Assembly: GCF_005280585.1 (NCBI RefSeq) | Contig: NZ_SZVO01000011.1 | Location: forward strand, 186,391-250,390 | Direction of reading: 5' to 3' | DNA length: 64,000 nt | Source: Dyadobacter frigoris | GTDB lineage: Bacteria > Bacteroidota > Bacteroidia > Cytophagales > Spirosomataceae | In this document: piece after piece, positions 32,867-41,164 of the stretch | Numbering within the stretch: position 1 is the stretch's first letter | Layout of the letters: each line of letters opens with the position of its first letter | Program-made: the position numbers and the translations under genes | The notes under the pieces: generated by a model | Databases searched by the model: none | Seen by the model: the letters and a program-made list of their open reading frames with translations, nothing else | What the model was told of the DNA's origin: nothing

Positions 32867-33958
32867 GGTGCAGAGCACCGAAATATTTGTAGAAACAATC
32901 ATTAACACAAACCGAGCCGAGGTGCAGTGCACCGAAATATTGCTAGAAACAATTATTAACACAAACCGAGCCAAGGTGCAGAGCACCGAAATATTGCTAG
33001 AAACAATTATTAACACAAACCGAGCCGAGGTACAACCCACCGAAATATTTGTAGAAACAATCATTAACACAAACCGAGCCTAGGTGCAGGGCACCGAAAT
33101 ATTTGTAGAAACAATCATTAACACAAACCGAGCCGAGGTGCAGGGCACCGAAATATTTGTAGAAACAATTATTAACACAAACCGAGCCGAGGTGCAGAGC
33201 ACCGAAATATTTGTAGAAACAATCATTAACACAAACCGAGCCTAGGTGCAGGGCACCGAAATATTGCTAGAAACAATTATTAACACAAACCGAGCCTAGG
33301 TGCAGGGCACCGAAATATTGCTAGAAACAATTATTAACACAAACCGAGCCGAGGTGCAGAGCACCGAAATATTTGTAGAAACAATCATTAACACAAACCG
33401 AGCCGAGGTGCAGGGCACCGAAATATTGCTAGAAACAATTATTAACACAAACCGAGCCAAGGTGCAGAGCACCGAAATATTTGTAGAAACAATCATTAAC
33501 ACAAACCGAGCCAAGGTGCAGAGCACTGAAATATTTGTAGAAACAATCATTAACACAAACCGAGCCAAGGTGCAGAGCACCGAAATATTTGTAGAAACAA
33601 TCATTAACACAAACCGAGCCGAGGTGCAGGGCACCGAAATATTGCTAGAAACAATTATTAACACAAACCGAGCCGAGGTGCAGAGCACCGAAATATTTGT
33701 AGAAACAATCATTAACACAAACCAGGCCAAGGTGCAGAGCACCGAAATATTTGTAGAAACAATCATTAACACAAACCAGCCAAGGTGCAGAGCACTGAAA
33801 TATTTGTAGAAACAATCATTAACACAAACCAGGCCAAGGTGCAGAGCACTGAAATATTTGTAGAAACAATCATTAACACAAACCAGGCCAAGGTGCAGAG
33901 CACCGAAATATTTGTAGAAACAATTATTAACACAAACCGAGCCGAGGTGCAGAGCACC
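32867..33958 (+). repeat. Tandem array of about 20 units of 54 bp, each with a short hairpin
   Basis: Twenty-one copies of a GGTGC-n3-GCACC hairpin recur every 54 bp (one interval, 33731 to 33784, is 53 bp). Between hairpins the unit reads GAAATATTTGTAGAAAC or GAAATATTGCTAGAAAC, then AACACAAACCGAGCC. By my reading 12 intervals are of the TTTGTAG/ATCATT type, 6 of the TTGCTAG/ATTATT type and 2 are mixed. The hairpin at 33029 is decayed. The array ends 36 bp before an IS200-like transposase gene, so it fits a REP/BIME array mobilised by a RAYT enzyme. Confidence 0.92.
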
Positions 33959-33994
33959 GAAATATTTACGATTCACACACTATATCAAATTGCA

Positions 33995-34471
33995 ATGGCA
34001 GACACTTACACACAACTATACATCCAAATTGTTTTTTCTGTTAAGGGCAGGGAAAGCCTAATTAAAAAAGCCTGGAAAGACGAATTGTACGCTTACATAG
34101 GTGGAATTATAACGAAACAAAAATCGAAGTCACTGGCTATAAATGGAATGCCGGATCACATTCATATTTTTATCGGATATAATCCTGTCATTTCAATACC
34201 GAATTTGGTTGAGGAGATTAAAACATCATCAAACAAATTTTTGAAAGAGAAATTCAAAGCTTTTGGCTTTAATTGGCAAAAAGGATACGGTGCTTTTTCA
34301 TACAGCCGATCACAGATTGATCCTGTAATAAAATACATAGGAAATCAGGAAATGCATCACAAGACACGTACATTTAAAGAAGAGTATATTAAGATGTTAA
34401 ATGATTTTGAAATTAATTATCAGGAGCAATATCTGTTTGACTTTCAGAACATTTCAACTTGGGACAATTAG
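33995..34471 (+). CDS. IS200/IS605-like (RAYT-type) Y1 transposase
   Basis: The 158-residue single-domain HUH transposase has the HxH motif at His55-His57 (MPDHIHIF) and the catalytic tyrosine at Tyr114 (KYIGNQEMHH). The start YTQLYIQIVFSVKGR is typical of the Bacteroidetes group. Enzymes of this kind cut single-stranded DNA at short hairpins; the REP-associated ones (RAYTs) are single-copy, lack flanking element ends and live beside palindromic repeats. All three traits fit here. The frame runs open upstream into the repeat array, but ATG 33995 matches the family start. I see no second element end downstream, so it is probably a domesticated RAYT rather than an insertion sequence. Confidence 0.9.
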   Translation: MADTYTQLYIQIVFSVKGRESLIKKAWKDELYAYIGGIITKQKSKSLAINGMPDHIHIFIGYNPVISIPNLVEEIKTSSNKFLKEKFKAFGFNWQKGYGAFSYSRSQIDPVIKYIGNQEMHHKTRTFKEEYIKMLNDFEINYQEQYLFDFQNISTWDN

Positions 34472-34514
34472 AATTCAAAGAGTAGGAAATACAAAAACAT
34501 ATTTTAACAATTAA

Positions 34515-37500
34515 ATGAAAACCAGAGCCTTATCCTTTTTACTTGGTATTTTCCTTTTGGGATGTGCTGTCCATCAATCCTCACAGACAGCGGCTGTGAG
34601 CAAAACAGAGGCCAAAGGCCGCAGGATTGAGGTATTATTCCTGGGTGATACCATCGGTCATCACAAATCTTCTGAACGTGTTCCTCAAATCATGGCCGCG
34701 CTAGGGCCGAAGGGAATAAACTTCACTTACACGGACGATTTGAATGATCTTAATCCCGAAACATTGAATAAATATGATGCATTAATGCTTTATGCAAACT
34801 GGGATTCTATCGCTCCACAGCAAGCAAAAGCATTACTGGATTATGTTGCGAGTGGAAAAGGTTTTGTCCCTGTTCACTGTGCTTCCTACTGTTTCCGTAA
34901 TAATCCGGAAGTTGTAAAGCTGATCGGTGGGCAATTCTGGAGACATACCTGGGATACTATTCAGCCGGTTTGGACCAAACCCGATCATCCTGCCATTGCG
35001 GGTGTAAAACCATTTAAAACGGTTGACGAAACGTATTTGCATAAACTATTACAACCTGATAATGTAATTCTTACGGAACGCATTATCCAGAAAGATCAGG
35101 CAAAAGACAAACCAGGCGCCGAAAAAGAACCGTATACCTGGGTTCGTACGCATGGAAAAGGACGCGTTTTTTATACAGCTTATGGCCATGACGAACGTAC
35201 CTGGGCAACACCTGGTTTTCAGGATTTATTGGAAAAAGGAATTCTTTGGGCTGTTAATGACGATGCAAAAAAGGCTTTTGTGGCTTTGGCTCCAAAACCG
35301 TTTGAATATCGTGAAGCAAAACTTCCCAATTACGAACAGCGTCCTGGCCCGCAATTACAGCAATTGCCACTTTCTCCGGAAGAATCGGTTAAGCATATCC
35401 AGATTCCGGTAGATTTTACGCTGGATGTTTTCGCCCACGAACCCGACGTTATGCATCCGATCGCGATGACCTGGGATGAGCGCGGAAGATTATTTGTATT
35501 GATCACAAAAGATTATCCAAACGAGCGTAAAGATACCGGCGGAAGCGATTATATCCTGATTTGTGAAGATACCAACAAAGACGGCAAAGCTGATAAATTC
35601 ACAAAGTTTGCTGATGATTTGAGTATCCCTACCGGATTGGTTTTTGCCAATGGCGGTCTGATCGTTTCTCAGGCGCCACATATGCTGTTTTTACAGGATA
35701 CCAATGGCGATGATAAAGCTGACGTGAAGAAAATTCTTTTCACAGGATTTGGAACTGGCGATACACATGCAGGACCGTCCAACATGCATTACGGTTTTGA
35801 CAACTGGGTTTATGGATCGGTAGGATATTCCGGTTTTAAAGGAAAAGTTGGAAAAAGCGATTCCCTGGATTTCGGACAAGCACTTTTCCGTTTCAAACCA
35901 GACGGTTCAGATATGGAAATCGTTGCTAAAACTTCTAATAATACATGGGGTTTAGGTTTCAATGAGGCTGGTGATTTGTTTGGATCAACTGCTAATAACT
36001 CTCATGGCTGGTACAGCGCTATTCCAAATCGTTATTTTGGAGCGAGCAAGGTTGATAACGGAAGTCGCAGTACGGATACGCATAAAGACATGCAGCCGAT
36101 TACGCCAAAAGTACGTCAGGTGGACGTTTTTGGTGGATTTACAGCTGCGGCGGGACAAAACTTTTACACAGCCCGTGCATTTCCGAAAAAATACTGGAAT
36201 AATGTAGCATTCGTTTCTGAGCCGACCGGACACATTCTTCACCAGAATATGATGGTAAAAAAAGGAACGGATTATGAAGATAATCTAGGTTTCAACCTCC
36301 TTGCAGGAGCTGACGAATGGGTAGCTCCGGTTTTTGCCGAAGTTGGACCAGACGGAGCTGTGTGGATTGCTGACTGGTATAGTTACATTATTCAGCACAA
36401 TCCAACACCAAAAGGTTCTGAAAATGGACATGGAAATGCATATGAAACTGATTTACGTGATTTCACTCATGGTCGCTTGTACCGTGTAGCATGGAAAAAG
36501 GCACCGGCTTATACGCCGATTTCTTTAAGCAAAAGTCGCCCGGAAGAATTGGTTGCTACGTTGAAAAACAACAATATGTTATGGAGACGTCACGCACAAA
36601 GATTGTTGGTTGAACGTGGACAAAAAGATGTAGTTCCCCAATTAATTGCTTTGGTTAATGATAAATCGGTAGATGAAGTTGGTTTGAATACGGCTGCGAT
36701 TCATGCATTATGGACTTTACAAGGATTAAATGCCATTGAAGACCCAACAGTTTTAGCTGCTGTGACTGCTGCATTAAAACATCCGAGTAACGCTGTTCGT
36801 AAAACAGCAGTTCAGGTTTTACCACGCACAGTTGCAACCGGAAAAACTTTACTTGCTGTTGATGCCTTACATGACAAAGAACAATTAGTAGTACTAAACA
36901 GCCTTTTGGCTTTTAGTGAAATCCCATTGACGCCTGAAATTGAAATCGCCGTTTTAGGATTGCTTGATACATATGCACAGGCAGATGACCGCTGGATGCC
37001 GGATGCTTTCGCTGCAATTTTAAACTCACATGATGGAAAACTTCGGAAAGATTATTTAGCTGAACGTGTGAAAAAGGCAAAATTACAAAAGCCTTCCACT
37101 ATTGGCGAAGACAAAACAGCTATGGATCATTCCAAAATGAACCATGATGGTCACGAAGCAAATAAAGTTACCGTTCAGGGTTCTGCGGAACTGGCGATCA
37201 CGAATATTACTATTGAGCCAGTTACGCCATACGTTCGTGAATATGCAAAAGTGACCATTGAAATTACTAATCAAGGTAGCGTTGCGGTTCCCAAAGATCT
37301 GGTTCCGGTTGTAAATGTTGGAATTAGAAGTCGTTCTTTGAATTCTAATTATGTTAGCCGTCAGCTTGTTAATGGCATTGCTCCGGGCGAAACCATTAAA
37401 CTGACAGAAGGAAATAACGGTCCGTGGAGAAGCACTTTCGGATTTACATCCGATGAGGCAGGAAAAGTAAATGTTACTGCCACAGTTGATGTTGATAACG

Positions 37501-38243
37501 TTGTTCCTGAAAAAGACGAGAATAAAAATAACACATTAACCAAAAGCTTTGAAGTTAAGCGCCTGGATCGTTTGTCTGACTTTTCGTTGGAACGCGCTGC
37601 ACGTGGCTATACTTCTTATGCTACCGGAGGTGAAGTTATCGATCTTATCAATACCGCACAATATCTTGATCCGCAAGGAAGAAATGCTGTCATGAAAGGT
37701 GTTTTGGGTGCATGGAATCCAAAACGTACAGAAACAGCAACCGCTGCCGATCGCACTTTCCTTGCGACTGTAAAGGCAAATACGCAGGATGATATGAGCT
37801 CGAAACTTACCGTTCTGATGGAATCTTACGGTATCAAAGATGAGGTGGCGTCGGATCCTAATGTTCAGATCGTTCGTATTAAAGCGATTCGTGAAGAGAT
37901 GAAGTTCAGTGTTACCGAGTTTACCGCTGTTGCAGGAAAAACGGTTGAAATTGTTTTTGAAAATCCGGATGCGATGCAGCATAATATGGTTATCGGGAAA
38001 CCAAAAACAAAGGAAATTATCGGAGCGGCAGCTGATAAAATGATCACGGCAAAAGACGGTGCAGAGAAAAATTATGTACCGAACATTCCGCAAATTATCG
38101 CTTCAACACCACTTGTAAATCCTGAACAAACTTATCGTCTGCGATTTGTTGTTCCAAAAGATCTGGGCGACTATCCTTACGTTTGTACATTCCCGGGCCA
38201 TTGGAGATTAATGACAGGTGTTATGAAAGTTGTTAAAGAATAA
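34515..38243 (+). CDS. Multidomain lipoprotein: ThuA, sugar-dehydrogenase propeller, HEAT repeats, CARDB, cupredoxin
   Basis: The 1242-residue protein has a lipobox (LLGC at about residue 17). Domains in order: ThuA (about 38-250; VEVLFLGD-like start, VPVHCASYCF, FYTAYGHDERT); a glucose-dehydrogenase-like beta-propeller of the PVC membrane-bound dehydrogenase type (about 295-670; IAMTWDERGRLFVL, DTHAGPSNMHYG, GAVWIADWY); HEAT-like helices (about 680-860); a His/Met-rich linker (DHSKMNHDGH); a CARDB-like domain (about 915-1015); and a C-terminal type-1 copper domain with ligands His1156, Cys1224, His1229 and Met1233. Most relatives end in a CxxCH cytochrome; none is present, so a copper site probably takes over electron transfer. 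It may oxidise a sugar or polyol at the cell surface (inference). Confidence 0.86.
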   Translation: MKTRALSFLLGIFLLGCAVHQSSQTAAVSKTEAKGRRIEVLFLGDTIGHHKSSERVPQIMAALGPKGINFTYTDDLNDLNPETLNKYDALMLYANWDSIAPQQAKALLDYVASGKGFVPVHCASYCFRNNPEVVKLIGGQFWRHTWDTIQPVWTKPDHPAIAGVKPFKTVDETYLHKLLQPDNVILTERIIQKDQAKDKPGAEKEPYTWVRTHGKGRVFYTAYGHDERTWATPGFQDLLEKGILWAVNDDAKKAFVALAPKPFEYREAKLPNYEQRPGPQLQQLPLSPEESVKHIQIPVDFTLDVFAHEPDVMHPIAMTWDERGRLFVLITKDYPNERKDTGGSDYILICEDTNKDGKADKFTKFADDLSIPTGLVFANGGLIVSQAPHMLFLQDTNGDDKADVKKILFTGFGTGDTHAGPSNMHYGFDNWVYGSVGYSGFKGKVGKSDSLDFGQALFRFKPDGSDMEIVAKTSNNTWGLGFNEAGDLFGSTANNSHGWYSAIPNRYFGASKVDNGSRSTDTHKDMQPITPKVRQVDVFGGFTAAAGQNFYTARAFPKKYWNNVAFVSEPTGHILHQNMMVKKGTDYEDNLGFNLLAGADEWVAPVFAEVGPDGAVWIADWYSYIIQHNPTPKGSENGHGNAYETDLRDFTHGRLYRVAWKKAPAYTPISLSKSRPEELVATLKNNNMLWRRHAQRLLVERGQKDVVPQLIALVNDKSVDEVGLNTAAIHALWTLQGLNAIEDPTVLAAVTAALKHPSNAVRKTAVQVLPRTVATGKTLLAVDALHDKEQLVVLNSLLAFSEIPLTPEIEIAVLGLLDTYAQADDRWMPDAFAAILNSHDGKLRKDYLAERVKKAKLQKPSTIGEDKTAMDHSKMNHDGHEANKVTVQGSAELAITNITIEPVTPYVREYAKVTIEITNQGSVAVPKDLVPVVNVGIRSRSLNSNYVSRQLVNGIAPGETIKLTEGNNGPWRSTFGFTSDEAGKVNVTATVDVDNVVPEKDENKNNTLTKSFEVKRLDRLSDFSLERAARGYTSYATGGEVIDLINTAQYLDPQGRNAVMKGVLGAWNPKRTETATAADRTFLATVKANTQDDMSSKLTVLMESYGIKDEVASDPNVQIVRIKAIREEMKFSVTEFTAVAGKTVEIVFENPDAMQHNMVIGKPKTKEIIGAAADKMITAKDGAEKNYVPNIPQIIASTPLVNPEQTYRLRFVVPKDLGDYPYVCTFPGHWRLMTGVMKVVKE

Positions 38244-38255
38244 AGAATTACTTCT

Positions 38256-38294
38256 AAAAAATAGCCATCACCAAAAAAGTGATGGCTATTTTTT
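38256..38294 (+). terminator. Intrinsic terminator after the cupredoxin lipoprotein
   Basis: A 16-bp perfect stem (AAAAAATAGCCATCAC/GTGATGGCTATTTTTT) with a 7-nt loop is followed by further T. It begins 13 bp after the stop codon at 38243. Confidence 0.95.
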
Positions 38295-38410
38295 TGTTCA
38301 ATATTAAGCAATAGTATACCAATATTAACCTAAACAACATTATAACATTCAACAAATAGATAATTTTAGCATATTTAATTACCAAAACGTACAATTAAAA
38401 TTACCCCATT

Positions 38411-39289
38411 ATGAAAGTTGTTCAATTCACTATTCCCGTTGCCAAGGAAAGTACGATTGTAGTTCAGGATAATGTTATACCACATTTCTACAATCACCTG
38501 CACCGGCACCCGGAAGTTCAGATAACCTGGATAAAGGAAGGAGAAGGAATGCTCATTGCCGGAAATTATATGCAGCGTTTCAAACCGGGTGACGTGTACA
38601 TAATCGGAGCAAATCAGTCACATGTTTTCAAAAGTGACGATGCTTATTATGATCCTTCACAAAATAAGATCGTGCACGAGATCTCTTTTTTCTTCAATCC
38701 CGATCATCTTTTCCAGAATCTGTTACGACTTCCTGAAATGGGTGCGATAAGGAAATTTGTTGAAGGCGTACACAACGGTCTGCAAATTCAGGAAAATTCT
38801 TATGAATTGGTAAAAAAAACGATGACAGAAATAATGGAAAAAGCCGACAGCTTGCGAGTGGCTTCTTTCATTGAACTGCTGCATCTGTTTTCTACATTGA
38901 AAAACAATAAACCCTTGTCAACCAACAACAACGAGCAAATTATGTCTGATGTTGAAGGAATAAGAATGGACCAGATCTTCCAGTTTGTGGTTGGGAATTA
39001 TAAAAATCATATCACACTGAATGAAGTCGCCTCCATCGCGAATCTTACGCCTCAGGCATTTTGCCGTTATTTCAAAAAACATACCGGCAAAACGCTGATC
39101 AGTTTCCTGAATGAAGTACGGATCAATGAAGCTTGTAAGATTGTCGTTTCGGGTAAATTTGATAGTTTTTCCGATGTCTCCTATAAAACAGGTTTTGATA
39201 ATGTTACCAACTTTAACCGTGTTTTTAAAAAGACAATCGGAAAATCTCCACGTGAATATCATCGTGATTTCTTCAAGAAACTTCTCTGA
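38411..39289 (+). CDS. AraC-family regulator with cupin domain
   Basis: The 292-residue protein has an N-terminal cupin (HFYNHLHRHPEVQITWIKEG, GDVYIIGANQSHVF) and two C-terminal helix-turn-helix motifs (VASIANLTPQAFCRYFK; DVSYKTGFDNVTNFNRVF with KSPREYH). It resembles the AraC protein at 26379 in its DNA-binding half, so the two may recognise related sites. It has its own promoter region, as a strong terminator precedes it by about 115 bp. It converges on the M61 peptidase gene with 21 bp between. The ligand and targets are not evident. Confidence 0.9.
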   Translation: MKVVQFTIPVAKESTIVVQDNVIPHFYNHLHRHPEVQITWIKEGEGMLIAGNYMQRFKPGDVYIIGANQSHVFKSDDAYYDPSQNKIVHEISFFFNPDHLFQNLLRLPEMGAIRKFVEGVHNGLQIQENSYELVKKTMTEIMEKADSLRVASFIELLHLFSTLKNNKPLSTNNNEQIMSDVEGIRMDQIFQFVVGNYKNHITLNEVASIANLTPQAFCRYFKKHTGKTLISFLNEVRINEACKIVVSGKFDSFSDVSYKTGFDNVTNFNRVFKKTIGKSPREYHRDFFKKLL

Positions 39290-39310
39290 AATAATCTTGT
39301 AAAACGGACA

Positions 39311-41113
39311 TTATTTTAACCAGTCTTTCAGGATAGCCGTCTGCAATTTATCAGGATTTGGAACCGGAGTAATTGCAAAGGATCGCTCGGATTTTGTTCC
39401 TAACACAATTGGATAAGCGATTTTAGTATCATTTTTTATCAGATTCAGGGTCATTTTTTCTCCTGCCTTTTTATCTTCAAAAATATAAGCAATACTGGCT
39501 TCCGTAGCAGGCTTATCATCTACTTCAACGATAACATTTCCTCTGCGAACACCCGCTTTCCAGGCCGGAGAATCCCAGTCTACGCTCGAAACTTTCAAAC
39601 TGTCATTTTGAAATTTTGCTTTTATTCCTAAATACGCTCCTGGTAATTGTTTCGGTGTCACATCAATATTCAATCCTGCATAATTGAAATACTTCACATA
39701 ATCCAACTCCTTAGTTGTATATACGTAATGGAAAATTTCATCCAATGAAGCTCCCGCCACTTTCTCACAAACCTTCCTGAATTCCGTTTCTGTAAAACCG
39801 CGGTTCTGTTTTTGGTAAAAATCCTGATACAAAGTGCGCATCACATCGTCCAGCGATTTTTTATTATTTGTTTCGTGCCTGATCTTCAAATCCAGCATTA
39901 AACCAACAATCGGGCCTTTAATGTAATAGGAAATTGTTTTATTAAATTCATCACTAACTCTGCCGCTCGGCCCTTCCGACCAGGTTTCTGCACTGGCTTG
40001 TGCTAATGACTGATACAATCTTCCCGGTTGCGTTTCCAAAGCTAAAATCAAAGCTTTGTAGGCGTCCAAAACTTGTGTCTGCGTCATCAGACCTGCACGG
40101 TTCAAAACAGGATATTCATAATAAACCGTCAATCCTTCGGAAACCCAAAGCATGTTGGTTTTGCTTCCCTTATCATAATTGAAAGGCCCCAGTTCCACCG
40201 GACGAATCCTTTTTACATTGTAATGATGAAAATATTCGTGCGTCAAAAAGCTCAATATTCTGAGACGTTTTCCAGGATCATTCAGGAGTTTTCCGTCAAA
40301 ACTTACCGCGGTTGAATTCAAATGTTCAATACCTCCACCTCCCGGCCCGATAGCCAAAAATGTATAATGCTTGTACGGCATATCGCCGATAATAGCAGAA
40401 GCCGCTTCAACCATTTTTTTGATATCCTGCATGAATTTCACCTTGTCAAAATCGCCCATTTTATAACCTATAAAACGATGTGGAATTCCTTTGACTTCAA
40501 ATGCGGGCAACTCTTCAAGATTTCCTATCAAAATTGGACTATCGTAAAGGATATCAAAATCTGGTGCAGAATAAGTAAAATCCTTTCCAGGAATCAAATC
40601 AAGTCCGGTTGCTACATCTTTCCATTTGTCAAAAGGCTTAATGGTTATTTCAGCAGGTCTTTTTATCTCGTTTTCAAGATACATGCATAAGCCGGCGGGA
40701 ATGATGTAACCATGTTCCTCATCTAAAAAACTGGTCCCGACAAACTCTCGCATTGTCAAAACATCATATTCAACATGTAAGGAAGTCGCTTTGGCTTTTT
40801 CCACATGCCATTCATTTTTACCTTTTTTATCAAAAAACAGCTTAGTTCCTGCTTGATCCGTAACCTGAAAGTTGCTGACAAAAGATTCAAAATCCATGAT
40901 CTGATAATATCCTGGCGACCATGCCGGCATTTTCAATCTGGATGTTTCATGTGCCCCCACCTTACAATCCATTACCACATGAAAAGTATGATTCGCCGGA
41001 TTTGCCATCGTAATTGTGAATTGAACGGGATCTTGGGTTTGTGCAAAAATAGTCACCGATTTAAGCAGCAAAACGGTCACGATAATCCAGTGAAAATGGA
41101 AATTTCTTTTCAT
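39311..41113 (-). CDS. Secreted M61-family metallopeptidase with PDZ domain
   Basis: The 600-residue protein has a signal peptide ending near residue 25 (IFAQ). The zinc motif is HEYFHH (His292, Glu293, His296) with the third ligand Glu326 in WVSEGLTVYYE, the M61 (glycyl aminopeptidase) pattern. The PGGGGIEH segment at 257-264 is typical of the family. A PDZ domain near residues 490-590 (SVDWDSPAWKAGVRRGNVI) probably positions substrate. It would cut peptides or proteins in the periplasm or outside. It converges on an AraC gene and is 51 bp downstream of the membrane glycosyltransferase gene. Confidence 0.92.
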   Translation of the reverse strand: MKRNFHFHWIIVTVLLLKSVTIFAQTQDPVQFTITMANPANHTFHVVMDCKVGAHETSRLKMPAWSPGYYQIMDFESFVSNFQVTDQAGTKLFFDKKGKNEWHVEKAKATSLHVEYDVLTMREFVGTSFLDEEHGYIIPAGLCMYLENEIKRPAEITIKPFDKWKDVATGLDLIPGKDFTYSAPDFDILYDSPILIGNLEELPAFEVKGIPHRFIGYKMGDFDKVKFMQDIKKMVEAASAIIGDMPYKHYTFLAIGPGGGGIEHLNSTAVSFDGKLLNDPGKRLRILSFLTHEYFHHYNVKRIRPVELGPFNYDKGSKTNMLWVSEGLTVYYEYPVLNRAGLMTQTQVLDAYKALILALETQPGRLYQSLAQASAETWSEGPSGRVSDEFNKTISYYIKGPIVGLMLDLKIRHETNNKKSLDDVMRTLYQDFYQKQNRGFTETEFRKVCEKVAGASLDEIFHYVYTTKELDYVKYFNYAGLNIDVTPKQLPGAYLGIKAKFQNDSLKVSSVDWDSPAWKAGVRRGNVIVEVDDKPATEASIAYIFEDKKAGEKMTLNLIKNDTKIAYPIVLGTKSERSFAITPVPNPDKLQTAILKDWLK

Positions 41114-41164
41114 GTTAAAGTAAAAAACAGATAAAACGAATCAATTCTTAAAGTAAACAGATTT

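Noticed and set aside
32867..33958. CRISPR array
   Set aside because: Units are joined directly, with no variable spacers; the whole 54-bp unit is conserved and no cas gene is near.
33296..33976. Minus-strand 226-residue repetitive coding region over the array
   Set aside because: It is open only because the unit length is a multiple of three; its sequence changes with the hairpin variants and it has no normal start context.
33785..33994. N-terminal extension of the transposase into the repeat array
   Set aside because: ATG 33995 matches the start of family members, and the extension is only repeat sequence behind a 1-bp slip.
34515..38243. Cytochrome c domain in the multidomain lipoprotein
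   Set aside because: No CxxCH motif is present; the C-terminal ligands are those of a cupredoxin.
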